Source: Bacteroidaceae bacterium
GTDB lineage: Bacteria > Bacteroidota > Bacteroidia > Bacteroidales > Bacteroidaceae
DNA length: 64,000 nt
Direction of reading: 5' to 3'
Assembly (NCBI GenBank): GCA_017541265.1
Contig: JAFXZK010000132.1
Span: 1 to 64,000 of the forward strand
The translations under genes and the position numbers were made by a program. The notes beneath the pieces were generated by a model. That model did not search any database and was not told the DNA's origin. It saw nothing but the letters and a program-made list of their open reading frames with translations. This document shows positions 8,098 through 16,153 of this stretch, in pieces; the first letter of the stretch is position 1; each line of letters opens with the position of its first letter.

Positions 8098-8826
8098 ATG
8101 AAAACAGTCATCGATTTGTCTATCCCTAAGTCTTGGCAGGAACTGCCTGACAAAGAACTGCGTTATGTGTTTCGCCTTCTCAATGGCAGCTTCACCATTA
8201 CGCAGGTAAAAGCAAGATGTCTCTTGCGATGGGCGGGTATGCGCGTGCTTCGCCAAGAAGGTGCATTATTTGTCATTCGATACAAGAAACAAGTGTTCGC
8301 AATCTCCGCGCTTCAAATCACTGAGGCCATTTCAAACCTTGAATGGCTCGGCGATTTTCCGTCTGTTCCTGTCCGTCTCTCGCGTATCGGCTTCCACCGT
8401 GCAGTGAGGGCGGACTTGCAGAACGTCACCTTCGAGGATTTCCTAACACTTGATAACTTGTATCAGGGGTATCTCCAGACACAGAAGGCAGACCTTCTGC
8501 ATGACATGGCGCTCATCCTGTACCAGGCCCGCTTCATCCGGCTCACTAAAGAAGAAGCAACCTGCATCTTCTATTGGTTCACCTCTGTCAAGAGATACTT
8601 CGCTTCGCTCTTCACGAATTTCTTCAGTTCGGCCACTGATGGCGAAGCCTTCTCTCCGTCCTACAAGCAACTGCAGGACAATGTCAATACACAGATTCGC
8701 GCACTCACTGGCGGCGACATCACGAAGGAACGTGAAGTCTTGCGAATGGACTGCTGGCGTGCGCTCACTGAGCTTGACGCTAAAGCCAAAGATTACGATG
8801 AGCTGAAGAAAGTAACAAAGTCATAA
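8098..8826 (+). CDS. Unrecognised phage-region protein
   Basis: 242 residues, no signal peptide, no membrane segment and no motif that I recognise. It is rich in Leu, Arg and Phe and probably helical (for example FYWFTSVKRYFASLF). Placed between the connector-like gene and the lysis/tail genes and read in the same direction, it is probably a virion-assembly or tail-chaperone protein, but that is inference from position. The ATG is fixed by the -7 box ending four bases upstream. Confidence 0.6.
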   Translation: MKTVIDLSIPKSWQELPDKELRYVFRLLNGSFTITQVKARCLLRWAGMRVLRQEGALFVIRYKKQVFAISALQITEAISNLEWLGDFPSVPVRLSRIGFHRAVRADLQNVTFEDFLTLDNLYQGYLQTQKADLLHDMALILYQARFIRLTKEEATCIFYWFTSVKRYFASLFTNFFSSATDGEAFSPSYKQLQDNVNTQIRALTGGDITKEREVLRMDCWRALTELDAKAKDYDELKKVTKS

Positions 8827-8865
8827 TTTTCAATTTTCAATTATCAACTTTCAATTCTCTAAATC

Positions 8866-9684
8866 ATGGACAAACAATTTACATTGAAGTTGCAGGAGTG
8901 GCTGAATACTCCTGCTGAAGAGAGAGATCTTGAACTCGGGGCTACGCTCTTGCTCCAGCTCACTAATAACAAGATTCTCTATCGCAACATCAAGAGCAAT
9001 CTGAAAGCTCATGCTGACTTCATCGAGTTCAAGCTGAAGCGCTATCTCCTGTATCGCCTGCAAGACCTCACCCACGAGGAGGTGAGTGCCATGCAGCTCA
9101 AAGTCGATAACATCGCCAAAGAACACGCGCTTGACAAAGAGGTTTCTAACGCTAAGCCTTCGAAGACTCAGGCTCAGGAGTTCAGAGCTGGCAAACGTGC
9201 CGACCACGACACGCTGCCTGCTGAAATCCAGGCACTCTATGTAGAGAATGCTTCGCTCATACAGAAGATGCGTGAACTGCACCTGCAGCTTCGCAATCTC
9301 TCTACACAGGCTTCTACCTGTCCTGACTCCGACCGCTATCCGTTCCTCAAAGAGATTATCGAACTCGATAAGCGGTATCATCAGAACTGGAAGGCCTATG
9401 ACAGTTATACTGCCACTTCGGACGCTGCCGGTACTGGTAGCGGTGAAACCGCTCCCACGTCAGCTGCTCAGGCAGAAGCAAAGCACGAGATTAGTCAACA
9501 GACGCTTGACGAGACTGCGCGTCTTGAACAGAAGAACATCCTTCGCCAGATAAACCTGGCTAAGGGACGCTACAAGAAGAATCCTTCAGAGAAACTGAAG
9601 GACTCCATCCTCTCGCTATATCAGCAGCTCACCGCTCCATCGGATGCTCTGACTGCTGACTTGAAACAGCTGGGCATCCTGTAA
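8866..9684 (+). CDS. Unrecognised helical phage-region protein
   Basis: 272 residues. It reads as mostly alpha-helical with coiled-coil potential in the middle (VENASLIQKMRELHLQL) and a Gly/Ser/Thr/Ala-rich linker at about 185-205. No catalytic motif is visible. The 40-base gap before it is AT-rich with TTTTCAA repeats. It is co-oriented with the gene before it and with the putative holin/lysin genes. Function unknown; a structural or scaffolding role is only a guess from location. Confidence 0.6.
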   Translation: MDKQFTLKLQEWLNTPAEERDLELGATLLLQLTNNKILYRNIKSNLKAHADFIEFKLKRYLLYRLQDLTHEEVSAMQLKVDNIAKEHALDKEVSNAKPSKTQAQEFRAGKRADHDTLPAEIQALYVENASLIQKMRELHLQLRNLSTQASTCPDSDRYPFLKEIIELDKRYHQNWKAYDSYTATSDAAGTGSGETAPTSAAQAEAKHEISQQTLDETARLEQKNILRQINLAKGRYKKNPSEKLKDSILSLYQQLTAPSDALTADLKQLGIL

Positions 9685-9731
9685 TACATCATGCCCATTA
9701 AGCCCATTATGCCTATTAAGCCTATCACATC

Positions 9732-9986
9732 ATGAAAACATCAGTTAAAATCCAATACTTCATCGCCGTAGCTGCCTTCCTGGCAGCGGTCGGCTTTGGT
9801 ATTGCTGGCTTCATCGTTCCGCCTCCTGGTGAAGTGCATGACTCTGTGCTATATCTCATAGCGCAGTTCCTGTTGCTCACCGCATCTATACTGGGCGTAG
9901 GTGCGATGTTCGCTTCACAGAAAATATCGCTGCAGAAGAAACTGCAGCAAATGACTGTTAAAGAAGAAAAGGAGGAGGAACAATGA
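9732..9986 (+). CDS. Small two-membrane-segment protein (holin candidate)
   Basis: 84 residues. Two hydrophobic segments at about 11-29 (YFIAVAAFLAAVGFGIAGF) and 40-58, then a charged Lys/Glu tail (VKEEKEEEQ). Size, topology and a 4-base overlap (ATGA) with the next gene, a lytic amidase, fit a class II holin that would open the inner membrane for the endolysin. No holin family signature is recognised, so the call rests on topology and context. Confidence 0.5.
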   Translation: MKTSVKIQYFIAVAAFLAAVGFGIAGFIVPPPGEVHDSVLYLIAQFLLLTASILGVGAMFASQKISLQKKLQQMTVKEEKEEEQ

Positions 9987-10972
9987 GAAGCATCAATGAA
10001 ATCATCGTGCATTGTGCCGACACGCCCGAAGGTCGCGACAATACGGTTGCGGACATCACTCGCTGGCACAAGGACAGAGGATTCCGCACGATAGGATATC
10101 ACTACGTTATCTATCGCGATGGCAGCATCCATAATGGCCGCCCCATCGAGGAGATTGGCGCTCACTGCAAGGGACACAATGCACATTCTATCGGCATCTG
10201 CTACATCGGAGGCAAGTCTGCCGATGGCAAGAAGCACATAGATACGCGCACGCCCGAGCAGAAGGAAGCGCTGCTTTCTCTACTCCGGCAGCTGAAAGCG
10301 CGTTATCCCAATGCCCAGATTTACGGACATAGGGATTTCTCTTCTAAGCCTTGCCCGTGTTTCGATGCCAGGTCTGAGTATCGCAGTCTGGCAGTAACCA
10401 TCCTGCTCGTCGTTTCGTGCCTGCTCTTCTCGTCGTGTCGCACCACAAAGCGTGTAGTGGAAGAAAAGGCAGACAGCGAGGTTTTGCAAACGCATTCACA
10501 GTCAGTCACTTCTTCCGCTACAGACAAGTTCCTACAGAACATTGTACTTCAAATCGACAGTATCGTATTTACATCGCTGTCTGTGCCGCAGGTGCCACAA
10601 GCCGACGATTGCACAGGGCATATCGATTCGGCATGTGACACCAGCGGCTCCATACCTTGTGCTCCCGAGACCCGCACAAGAAGTTCCTCAGCTAAAGCCT
10701 CAGGCGCAAGCAGGGCTTCACCGCTCAATAACAATCGCGGTACGAAGATTCTCATTAGCGGCATACGCCTCCAGTCAACCACTGCTGACAGCAGCAGTGT
10801 AAAGACAGAGGCTTCTTTGGATAGTACGCGACATTCCAGCTATCACTCGAATGTCAAAGCGAAGGAAAAGAAGGTGCCGTCCTTGCGGCTGCACCTGACT
10901 CTATCGGCTATAGCTATAATGGTGATTGTAGCAATAGCCTGGTATATCCGTAAACGGCGTTTGTTCCCATAG
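9983..10972 (+). CDS. T7-lysozyme-type amidase fused to a spanin-like segment
   Basis: 329 residues. Residues 1-135 are an N-acetylmuramoyl-L-alanine amidase of the Amidase_2/T7 lysozyme type: zinc ligands H10 (IIVHCADTPEG), H116 (YGHRDFSS) and a Cys in KPCPCFDAR. It should cleave the stem peptide from peptidoglycan during lysis. Instead of ending there, the frame continues into a hydrophobic stretch (about 137-150) with a lipobox-like FSSC at 149-152, a 150-residue hydrophilic region, and a C-terminal membrane segment (about 306-322) with a basic tail. This second half resembles a phage outer-membrane spanin precursor. Either a real fusion or loss of a stop between two genes. Overlaps the holin candidate by 4 bases. 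Confidence 0.75.
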   Translation: MRSINEIIVHCADTPEGRDNTVADITRWHKDRGFRTIGYHYVIYRDGSIHNGRPIEEIGAHCKGHNAHSIGICYIGGKSADGKKHIDTRTPEQKEALLSLLRQLKARYPNAQIYGHRDFSSKPCPCFDARSEYRSLAVTILLVVSCLLFSSCRTTKRVVEEKADSEVLQTHSQSVTSSATDKFLQNIVLQIDSIVFTSLSVPQVPQADDCTGHIDSACDTSGSIPCAPETRTRSSSAKASGASRASPLNNNRGTKILISGIRLQSTTADSSSVKTEASLDSTRHSSYHSNVKAKEKKVPSLRLHLTLSAIAIMVIVAIAWYIRKRRLFP

Positions 10973-11049
10973 CATCCCCAGCTGTTCCGCTACGGCTGGC
11001 AGACAAGAATCAGTGCCGGAAGCAAGTGTTGGTTCTCTTCACGGCGAAG

Positions 11050-11107
11050 AGGATATGAGTCCGCATCACATTCCAGATGGAAAGAGGTGCGGCCTTTTTC
11101 ATATCCT
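11050..11107 (+). ncRNA. Predicted nested stem structure
   Basis: Three nested perfect stems: AGGATATGA 11050-11058 with TCATATCCT 11099-11107; CCGCA 11061-11065 with TGCGG 11088-11092; TTCC 11071-11074 with GGAA 11079-11082. It could be an RNA element or a DNA cruciform; no known family is recognised. Confidence 0.4.
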
Positions 11108-11337
11108 GTCCGCTGTGGCTCACTGGCGCACATACTTCAGGCAACACTGCATTCTGATTATTGTCTGCTCTGCCTGCGCTACTCTTGCTGCTACTGCTGT
11201 GGGAACACTATGGGCAAGCCCACGCCTGCCGTTGTGCCGTAACACCTTCCCTTGCTATGGATTGCATCTATACGCAGGGGAAGCCGTTACCGCACATCGG
11301 GGTTTACACGCGCACACGCGAGATATAAAATAGGTAC

Positions 11338-11394
11338 GGGCAAGTATGAAAGCCTGGTAGAAAGGTTTTTCTATCAGCTCTTTCATACACGCCC
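11338..11394 (+). ncRNA. Long bulged hairpin
   Basis: Stems GGGC/GCCC, GTATGAAAG/CTTTCATAC (9 bp) and TGGTAGAAA/TTTCTATCA (one G-T pair) are stacked with small internal loops and a GGTT apical loop. There is no T-tract directly after it, so a terminator is less likely than a structured RNA or protein-binding site. Confidence 0.45.
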
Positions 11395-11444
11395 GAAAGC
11401 ATCTTACCGCACGATGATGACAAAAGGGGCGCGGATTGTTCTGT

Positions 11445-11750
11445 AACCCTAAAGCCTTTTGGGAAATCAAGTAACCCTTTGCCCTTTTTCGGGAGTGTCG
11501 GGGGTGCTTCTGTTACTATGGCAACCCTAAAGCCTTTTGGGAAATCAAGTAACCCTTTGCCCTTTTCGGGGAGTGTTGGGGGCTTCTTTCGCTATGGCAG
11601 CCCTAAAGCCTTTTGGAAAATCATGTAACCCTTTGCCCTTTTCGGGAGTGGTGGGGGCTTCTGTCGCTATGGCAACCCTAAAGCCTTTTGCGGAAATCTT
11701 GTAACCCTTGCCTTTATTCGGGGCAGTCGTGGCGGCTCATGGCTTTGTCG
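11445..11750. repeat. Four tandem ~76-bp imperfect repeats
   Basis: Units at 11445-11522 (78), 11523-11598 (76), 11599-11673 (75) and 11674-11750 (77). Each begins with (A)ACCCTAAAGCCTTTTG and includes GTAACCCTTTGCC, a C-T/G-rich part and, in the first three, an end CTATGGC. Lengths are not multiples of three and differ, so they are not coding. Divergence rises towards the last unit. Confidence 0.75.
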
Positions 11751-12054
11751 TAACCTTTAGGTGATTTTTGAAATGATGAGACCTTTGAGGCTGTTTTTAC
11801 GGAGAGACTTCGGTACATATTCCGCTCGTGACCTCCTTCTCGTCATGGGCAGGCGATACAGGGCGGTCGGGGGGTGTTCTCACGGAAACGAGGGGAAAAT
11901 TCTTTTTCCCTCGACCCTTTTGTTTTGATATACAGCGCGATAGATTTTTGAGTCCTGGAAAATTTCAAACTTTTCTTTAAGCCTTGATTTTCTAAGGTTT
12001 TTTCTAAGAAATAGGGGGGCTTTTTGCGTCTTTTCTTACTTGGTTTTTAAGGGG

Positions 12055-12062
12055 TACTTTTG
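12055..12062 (+). promoter_or_regulatory. -7 box (TACTTTTG) of the tape measure gene
   Basis: Fits TAnnTTTG and lies 20 bases before the ATG at 12083. Confidence 0.55.
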
Positions 12063-12082
12063 CAGCAAATTATTTCTATTTT

Positions 12083-15000
12083 ATGAGTGATTTGACATCT
12101 AAGGCAACCGTCGAGTTGCTGATTAACGGACAACAGGCTCAGCAGACACTGGCACAGCTGCGACAGAATGCGCTCCAGTTAGAGACCGCCATCGCTAAGG
12201 CTGCGGCTACTGGCAACAAGAGCGACCTGAAGCGTCTGCGTAAGGAATTGGCTGACACCAAGAGACAAATAAGGGAAATGGAATCGGCTACACAGCAGGT
12301 GGAGCAGGTTCTTAGGAATTTGGACAAAGCTACGCCCCGTGAGTTGAACAAGACCCTGCAAACGCTGACAAGGCAATTGGAGTACATAGAACGTGGCTCT
12401 GATGCTTGGAAGGCTCATGTGGAGAAGATTAAGCTGGTAAAGGCTGAGCTGCGACAGATGAATGCGCAGCTCAGAGACGGGGAAGGCTTCTTTGACCGCA
12501 TGAACAGGAAAATCAATGAATGGCAGGCTTCTTTGATGGCTGGCATCGCGGCACTCACTGGCTTAATCATGGCTGGACGTAATGCTGTCAAAGCATACGC
12601 GGAAATGGACGAGCAGCTTGCCAACACCCGAAAATATACGGGGATGACGGAGGAGAAGGTGCTTGAACTCAATGAGGCTTTCAAGAAGATGGATACCCGT
12701 ACTTCCCGTGAGCAACTGAATGAGCTGGCACAGGAAGCCGGACGACTGGGCAAGAACACGCTCGAAGATGTGAAGGGCTATGTGGAAGCGGCTGACATCA
12801 TCAATGTGGCTTTGGTTGACCTCGGAGAGGGTGCCACTCAGACGATTGCCAAGCTGACGGACATTTTCGGGGTGTCGGAGCTGATGGGGACTCGTGACGC
12901 GATGCTGGCCGTTGGTTCTACGGTGAATGTGCTGTCGCAGAACTGTACGGCATCAAAGCCCTATTTGGTGCAGTTCGCACAACGCATGGCCGGTGTCGGT
13001 GCTCAGGCTGACTTGACAATACCTCAGCTGCTTGCCTTTGGTGCTACGCTGGATGCCAATGGTCAGAAGGTGGAGATGTCTTCTTCTGCGCTTGGCAAAC
13101 TCACGATGAACTTGTTCCAGAAGCCGAGGGAGATTGCCAAGCAGGTAGGGCTTGATGTGGAGGTGTTTACGGAAACACTGAAGACGAGCACATACGAGGG
13201 CTTGATGATGTTCCTGCAGCGCATTCACGACCTGGGTTCTGCTGATGGCCTCGCTATCCTGGCTCCTATGTTCGAGGAGCTTGGCATGGATGGTGTCCGT
13301 ATGTCGCAGGTGCTTTCTACGCTTGCTGAACACCTTGACATGGTGAAGTGGGAAACAAAGGAGGCTAACAAGGCTTTCAAGGAGGCAACATCGGCCACAA
13401 ATGAGTACCAAATCTTCAACAATACGGTGCAGGCCGACCTTGACAAGGCGCGTAAGCGCATCAAGGAGCTTGCCATAGAGTTGGGCGAGAAGCTGCTGCC
13501 TGTCATGCGTCATGTATATACTTCCACATCCTTGACGCTTCGATTCCTCAGTACGACAGTATCTTTCATATCGGCACATCGGGTTGCGCTTCTCTCGCTT
13601 ACTGCTGCCATTGTTGCCTATAACGTGGCTGTCAATCTGAGCACAATCAGGCTAAAGGCGCATAATGCCTGGGTTGCCATTACAACTGCTGCTTCTAAGG
13701 CCTATGCCGTTGTGGTGACGCATCTCAAAACGGCGCACCTTGCCCTGCAGGTGGCTATGGCGCGTCTTTCCGGGAATTGGGCCAGGGAGAATCTGCTGAT
13801 GGGGGAGCTGAAGAAGAACGGTGCCGCTCTGACAAATGTCTATGCCCTTCTTGCAGCCGCTGTCATTGCTGCTGGCGTGGCTATCGTGGCTTCAATCAAT
13901 AGGCAGAGCAAGGCGCAGAAGATGCTTGCTGACATTGAGAAGGAAGCCCGTGAAAATACGGCTGAGGATGTCAAACGCATTGAGATCCTCAAGACAGTCA
14001 TCGAGGATGAGACAGCCAGCATACACAACAGGCGCAAGGCTATCGAGGAACTGCAAAGCATCATCCCTAACTATCATGCCAGCCTTACTGATGAAGGCAA
14101 GCTGATAGGACATAATGCTGAGGTACTGGCTATCTATGTGGAGCAGCTGAAAAACAAGGCCAAGATTGATGCTGCACTGGCTAAGCTGCCTGGTGCAGAG
14201 GAAAGGCTTCGGAAAGTGGAGAAAGAGGCCCCTGACAATCTCTGGGATGCCTATGCCAATGAAAAGATGGGTGGGATGAATCCTGAAGAAGCGGCAGGTA
14301 AGGCTAACGCTTCGCCTACGGCTTATCGTGTCTTCAAGAAACGTCTTGAAGAGGCAGATGCTGAGGTGCGCCAGCTTAACGACATCATTGACTCGCTTTC
14401 GGCTAAGAATCAGGAACTGTCTGACAAGGCTCACTCTATGACTGCTGGAAATGGCGTTGATAATGGTGATGGTGGTAATGGTGGCGGTGGCAATGATGAT
14501 GGTGATGGTGACAAGGCCAATAAGGACAAGTTCCAAAAGGAAAACGAATGGAAGCAGCGAGAAGAGGCTGTCAACCGTATCTCCTATGCTAAAGGTGAAA
14601 AGCATTACATTGACTACACCAAGCGGATGCAGGAGATTGAGGTGGAGTATAACAAGAAGAAGCTGGAGCATACGGACCTGACAGAAAATGAACGCCTTTC
14701 CATTGAAGCTGCCTATTACGAGGCTCTGAAGAAGCAGTCGCAGCAGGCTGTCAAGACGACTGTCGAGGAGGAGGAAGCTCTCTATAACGAGATGATGGCG
14801 GTGCAGAAGCAGCGCTACATCGATGGGGAGGTTTCATATACTGTCTATGAAGAAACCATAGAGCAGATGGAGATTAGGCATCTTCATACTATGGCTTCGC
14901 TTTACGAGAAAGGTTCAAAGGAGCAGCTTCAGGCACAGAAAAGCCTTCAGGATAAACTCCTTGCCAACCAGCGCAAGCATCAGAAAGAGTATGAAGATGC

Positions 15001-16153
15001 TGAGAAGAAGCACCAGGAGGCGCTTGCCAAGATGAAGGAGAAGTATTTCGGGGATAATCCTTCGGAGCGTCGGGAGAAGTACAATACAGATCTTGCATTG
15101 CTTCAGGAAGTCTATAACAAGGAGCTTCTTGCGGCTGGTAATAATGCCAAGGAGAAGCTGCGCATAGAAAAGGCTTTCCAAGAGGCACGTATCGCACTCA
15201 TGGAACAGTACAACATCGAGGGGGCAGAACTGAATAAGAACTTCCTTCAGCAATGGAACGACGATGTGATGTCATTCTTGGAGTCGGACTTCGGGCAGGC
15301 CGTGTCTGGTACGCTTGATGTCCTGGTGTCCGGCATGAGCAGCATCTTCCAGCAGCTGACTACGATTGTGCAGGCTGAGCTTCAGATACAGACAGCTGGC
15401 ATCGAGAAGAAGTATGAACGGGAGATTTCACTTGCAGAGGGCAACAACTACAAGGTGAAGAAGCTCGAAAAGCAGAAGGAAAAGGAGATTGCCAAAGCCA
15501 AGAACGAGGCCAACAAGAAGATGTTTGCCATGCAGGTCATTCAGGCTGTGGCACAGACGGCCACAAATGCCATCAATGCGTATGGCTCTGCTGCGGCAAT
15601 TCCTGTAGTGGGCTTTGTCATGGCGCCTATAGCGGCTGCTATGGCGATTGCTGCCGGTATGCTTCAAGTGGCTGCCATCAAGAAACAACAGCAGGCTTCG
15701 GAGGCTCAGGGCTACATGAGTGGCGGCTTCACAAAACAAGGCAAGAAAGATGAAGTGGCTGGCATTGTTCACGCTGGGGAATGGGTGGCTTCGCAGGAGC
15801 TGGTAAACAGTCCTGTGGCAAGGCCATTGCTTGAAGCTTTGGACTATGCGCAGCAGACAAACACCGTCGGAAGGCTCAATGCGGATGATGTCTCTCGGAC
15901 GATTACTGCACCCCATGTCATTGCTGACAATGTGGTGAACAGTAAAAACGTGCCGCAGCAGGTCATTGTGCAGAATACGCCTGATAATTCTGAAGAGAAT
16001 GATTTGGCTGAGACTATTCGCCTGCTTCGGGACAGGCTGGATGAGCCTTTCCTGACTGTCAACTCCGTCACGGGAGAGACAGGAATGAAGCAGGCTCAGG
16101 ATGAATATGACAAACTGATTCGAAACAAAACTCCTAAATCGCGTCGCTCATGA
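12083..16153 (+). CDS. Phage tail tape measure protein
   Basis: 1356 residues. N-terminal coiled coil (1-145), a conserved tape-measure core (about 165-390) with the typical phrases about a focal start, LAQEAGRLG and GMDGVRMSQVL, membrane segments at about 500-520 and 590-610, a Gly/Asp/Asn-rich hinge (about 790-815), long charged coiled coils (820-1080), and hydrophobic helices near 1150-1205 followed by a C-terminal GxFTxxGxxxEVAGIVHAGEWV motif common in these proteins. It sets tail length and helps DNA ejection. Its size suggests a tail near 200 nm by the usual 0.15 nm per residue rule. The stop overlaps the next start (ATGA). Confidence 0.9.
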   Translation: MSDLTSKATVELLINGQQAQQTLAQLRQNALQLETAIAKAAATGNKSDLKRLRKELADTKRQIREMESATQQVEQVLRNLDKATPRELNKTLQTLTRQLEYIERGSDAWKAHVEKIKLVKAELRQMNAQLRDGEGFFDRMNRKINEWQASLMAGIAALTGLIMAGRNAVKAYAEMDEQLANTRKYTGMTEEKVLELNEAFKKMDTRTSREQLNELAQEAGRLGKNTLEDVKGYVEAADIINVALVDLGEGATQTIAKLTDIFGVSELMGTRDAMLAVGSTVNVLSQNCTASKPYLVQFAQRMAGVGAQADLTIPQLLAFGATLDANGQKVEMSSSALGKLTMNLFQKPREIAKQVGLDVEVFTETLKTSTYEGLMMFLQRIHDLGSADGLAILAPMFEELGMDGVRMSQVLSTLAEHLDMVKWETKEANKAFKEATSATNEYQIFNNTVQADLDKARKRIKELAIELGEKLLPVMRHVYTSTSLTLRFLSTTVSFISAHRVALLSLTAAIVAYNVAVNLSTIRLKAHNAWVAITTAASKAYAVVVTHLKTAHLALQVAMARLSGNWARENLLMGELKKNGAALTNVYALLAAAVIAAGVAIVASINRQSKAQKMLADIEKEARENTAEDVKRIEILKTVIEDETASIHNRRKAIEELQSIIPNYHASLTDEGKLIGHNAEVLAIYVEQLKNKAKIDAALAKLPGAEERLRKVEKEAPDNLWDAYANEKMGGMNPEEAAGKANASPTAYRVFKKRLEEADAEVRQLNDIIDSLSAKNQELSDKAHSMTAGNGVDNGDGGNGGGGNDDGDGDKANKDKFQKENEWKQREEAVNRISYAKGEKHYIDYTKRMQEIEVEYNKKKLEHTDLTENERLSIEAAYYEALKKQSQQAVKTTVEEEEALYNEMMAVQKQRYIDGEVSYTVYEETIEQMEIRHLHTMASLYEKGSKEQLQAQKSLQDKLLANQRKHQKEYEDAEKKHQEALAKMKEKYFGDNPSERREKYNTDLALLQEVYNKELLAAGNNAKEKLRIEKAFQEARIALMEQYNIEGAELNKNFLQQWNDDVMSFLESDFGQAVSGTLDVLVSGMSSIFQQLTTIVQAELQIQTAGIEKKYEREISLAEGNNYKVKKLEKQKEKEIAKAKNEANKKMFAMQVIQAVAQTATNAINAYGSAAAIPVVGFVMAPIAAAMAIAAGMLQVAAIKKQQQASEAQGYMSGGFTKQGKKDEVAGIVHAGEWVASQELVNSPVARPLLEALDYAQQTNTVGRLNADDVSRTITAPHVIADNVVNSKNVPQQVIVQNTPDNSEENDLAETIRLLRDRLDEPFLTVNSVTGETGMKQAQDEYDKLIRNKTPKSRRS

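Larger units (their letters stand above)
10973..12082. other. 1.1-kb gene-free region between lysis and tail genes
   Basis: No convincing gene on either strand. It contains, in order, a small CCAGC/GCTGG hairpin right after the amidase stop, a nested three-stem structure (11050-11107), a long hairpin (11338-11394), four tandem ~76-bp repeats (11445-11750) and the tape-measure promoter (12055-12062). Such a long non-coding stretch is unusual in a phage structural module. Confidence 0.6.

Noticed and set aside
11013..11333. 106-residue open frame after the amidase gene
   Set aside because: Covers a predicted nested stem structure, has no promoter or conserved look, and a Cys/His-rich composition.
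11445..11750. CRISPR array or diversity-generating template repeat
   Set aside because: Units are contiguous with no spacers, and no reverse transcriptase or cas gene is present in the window.
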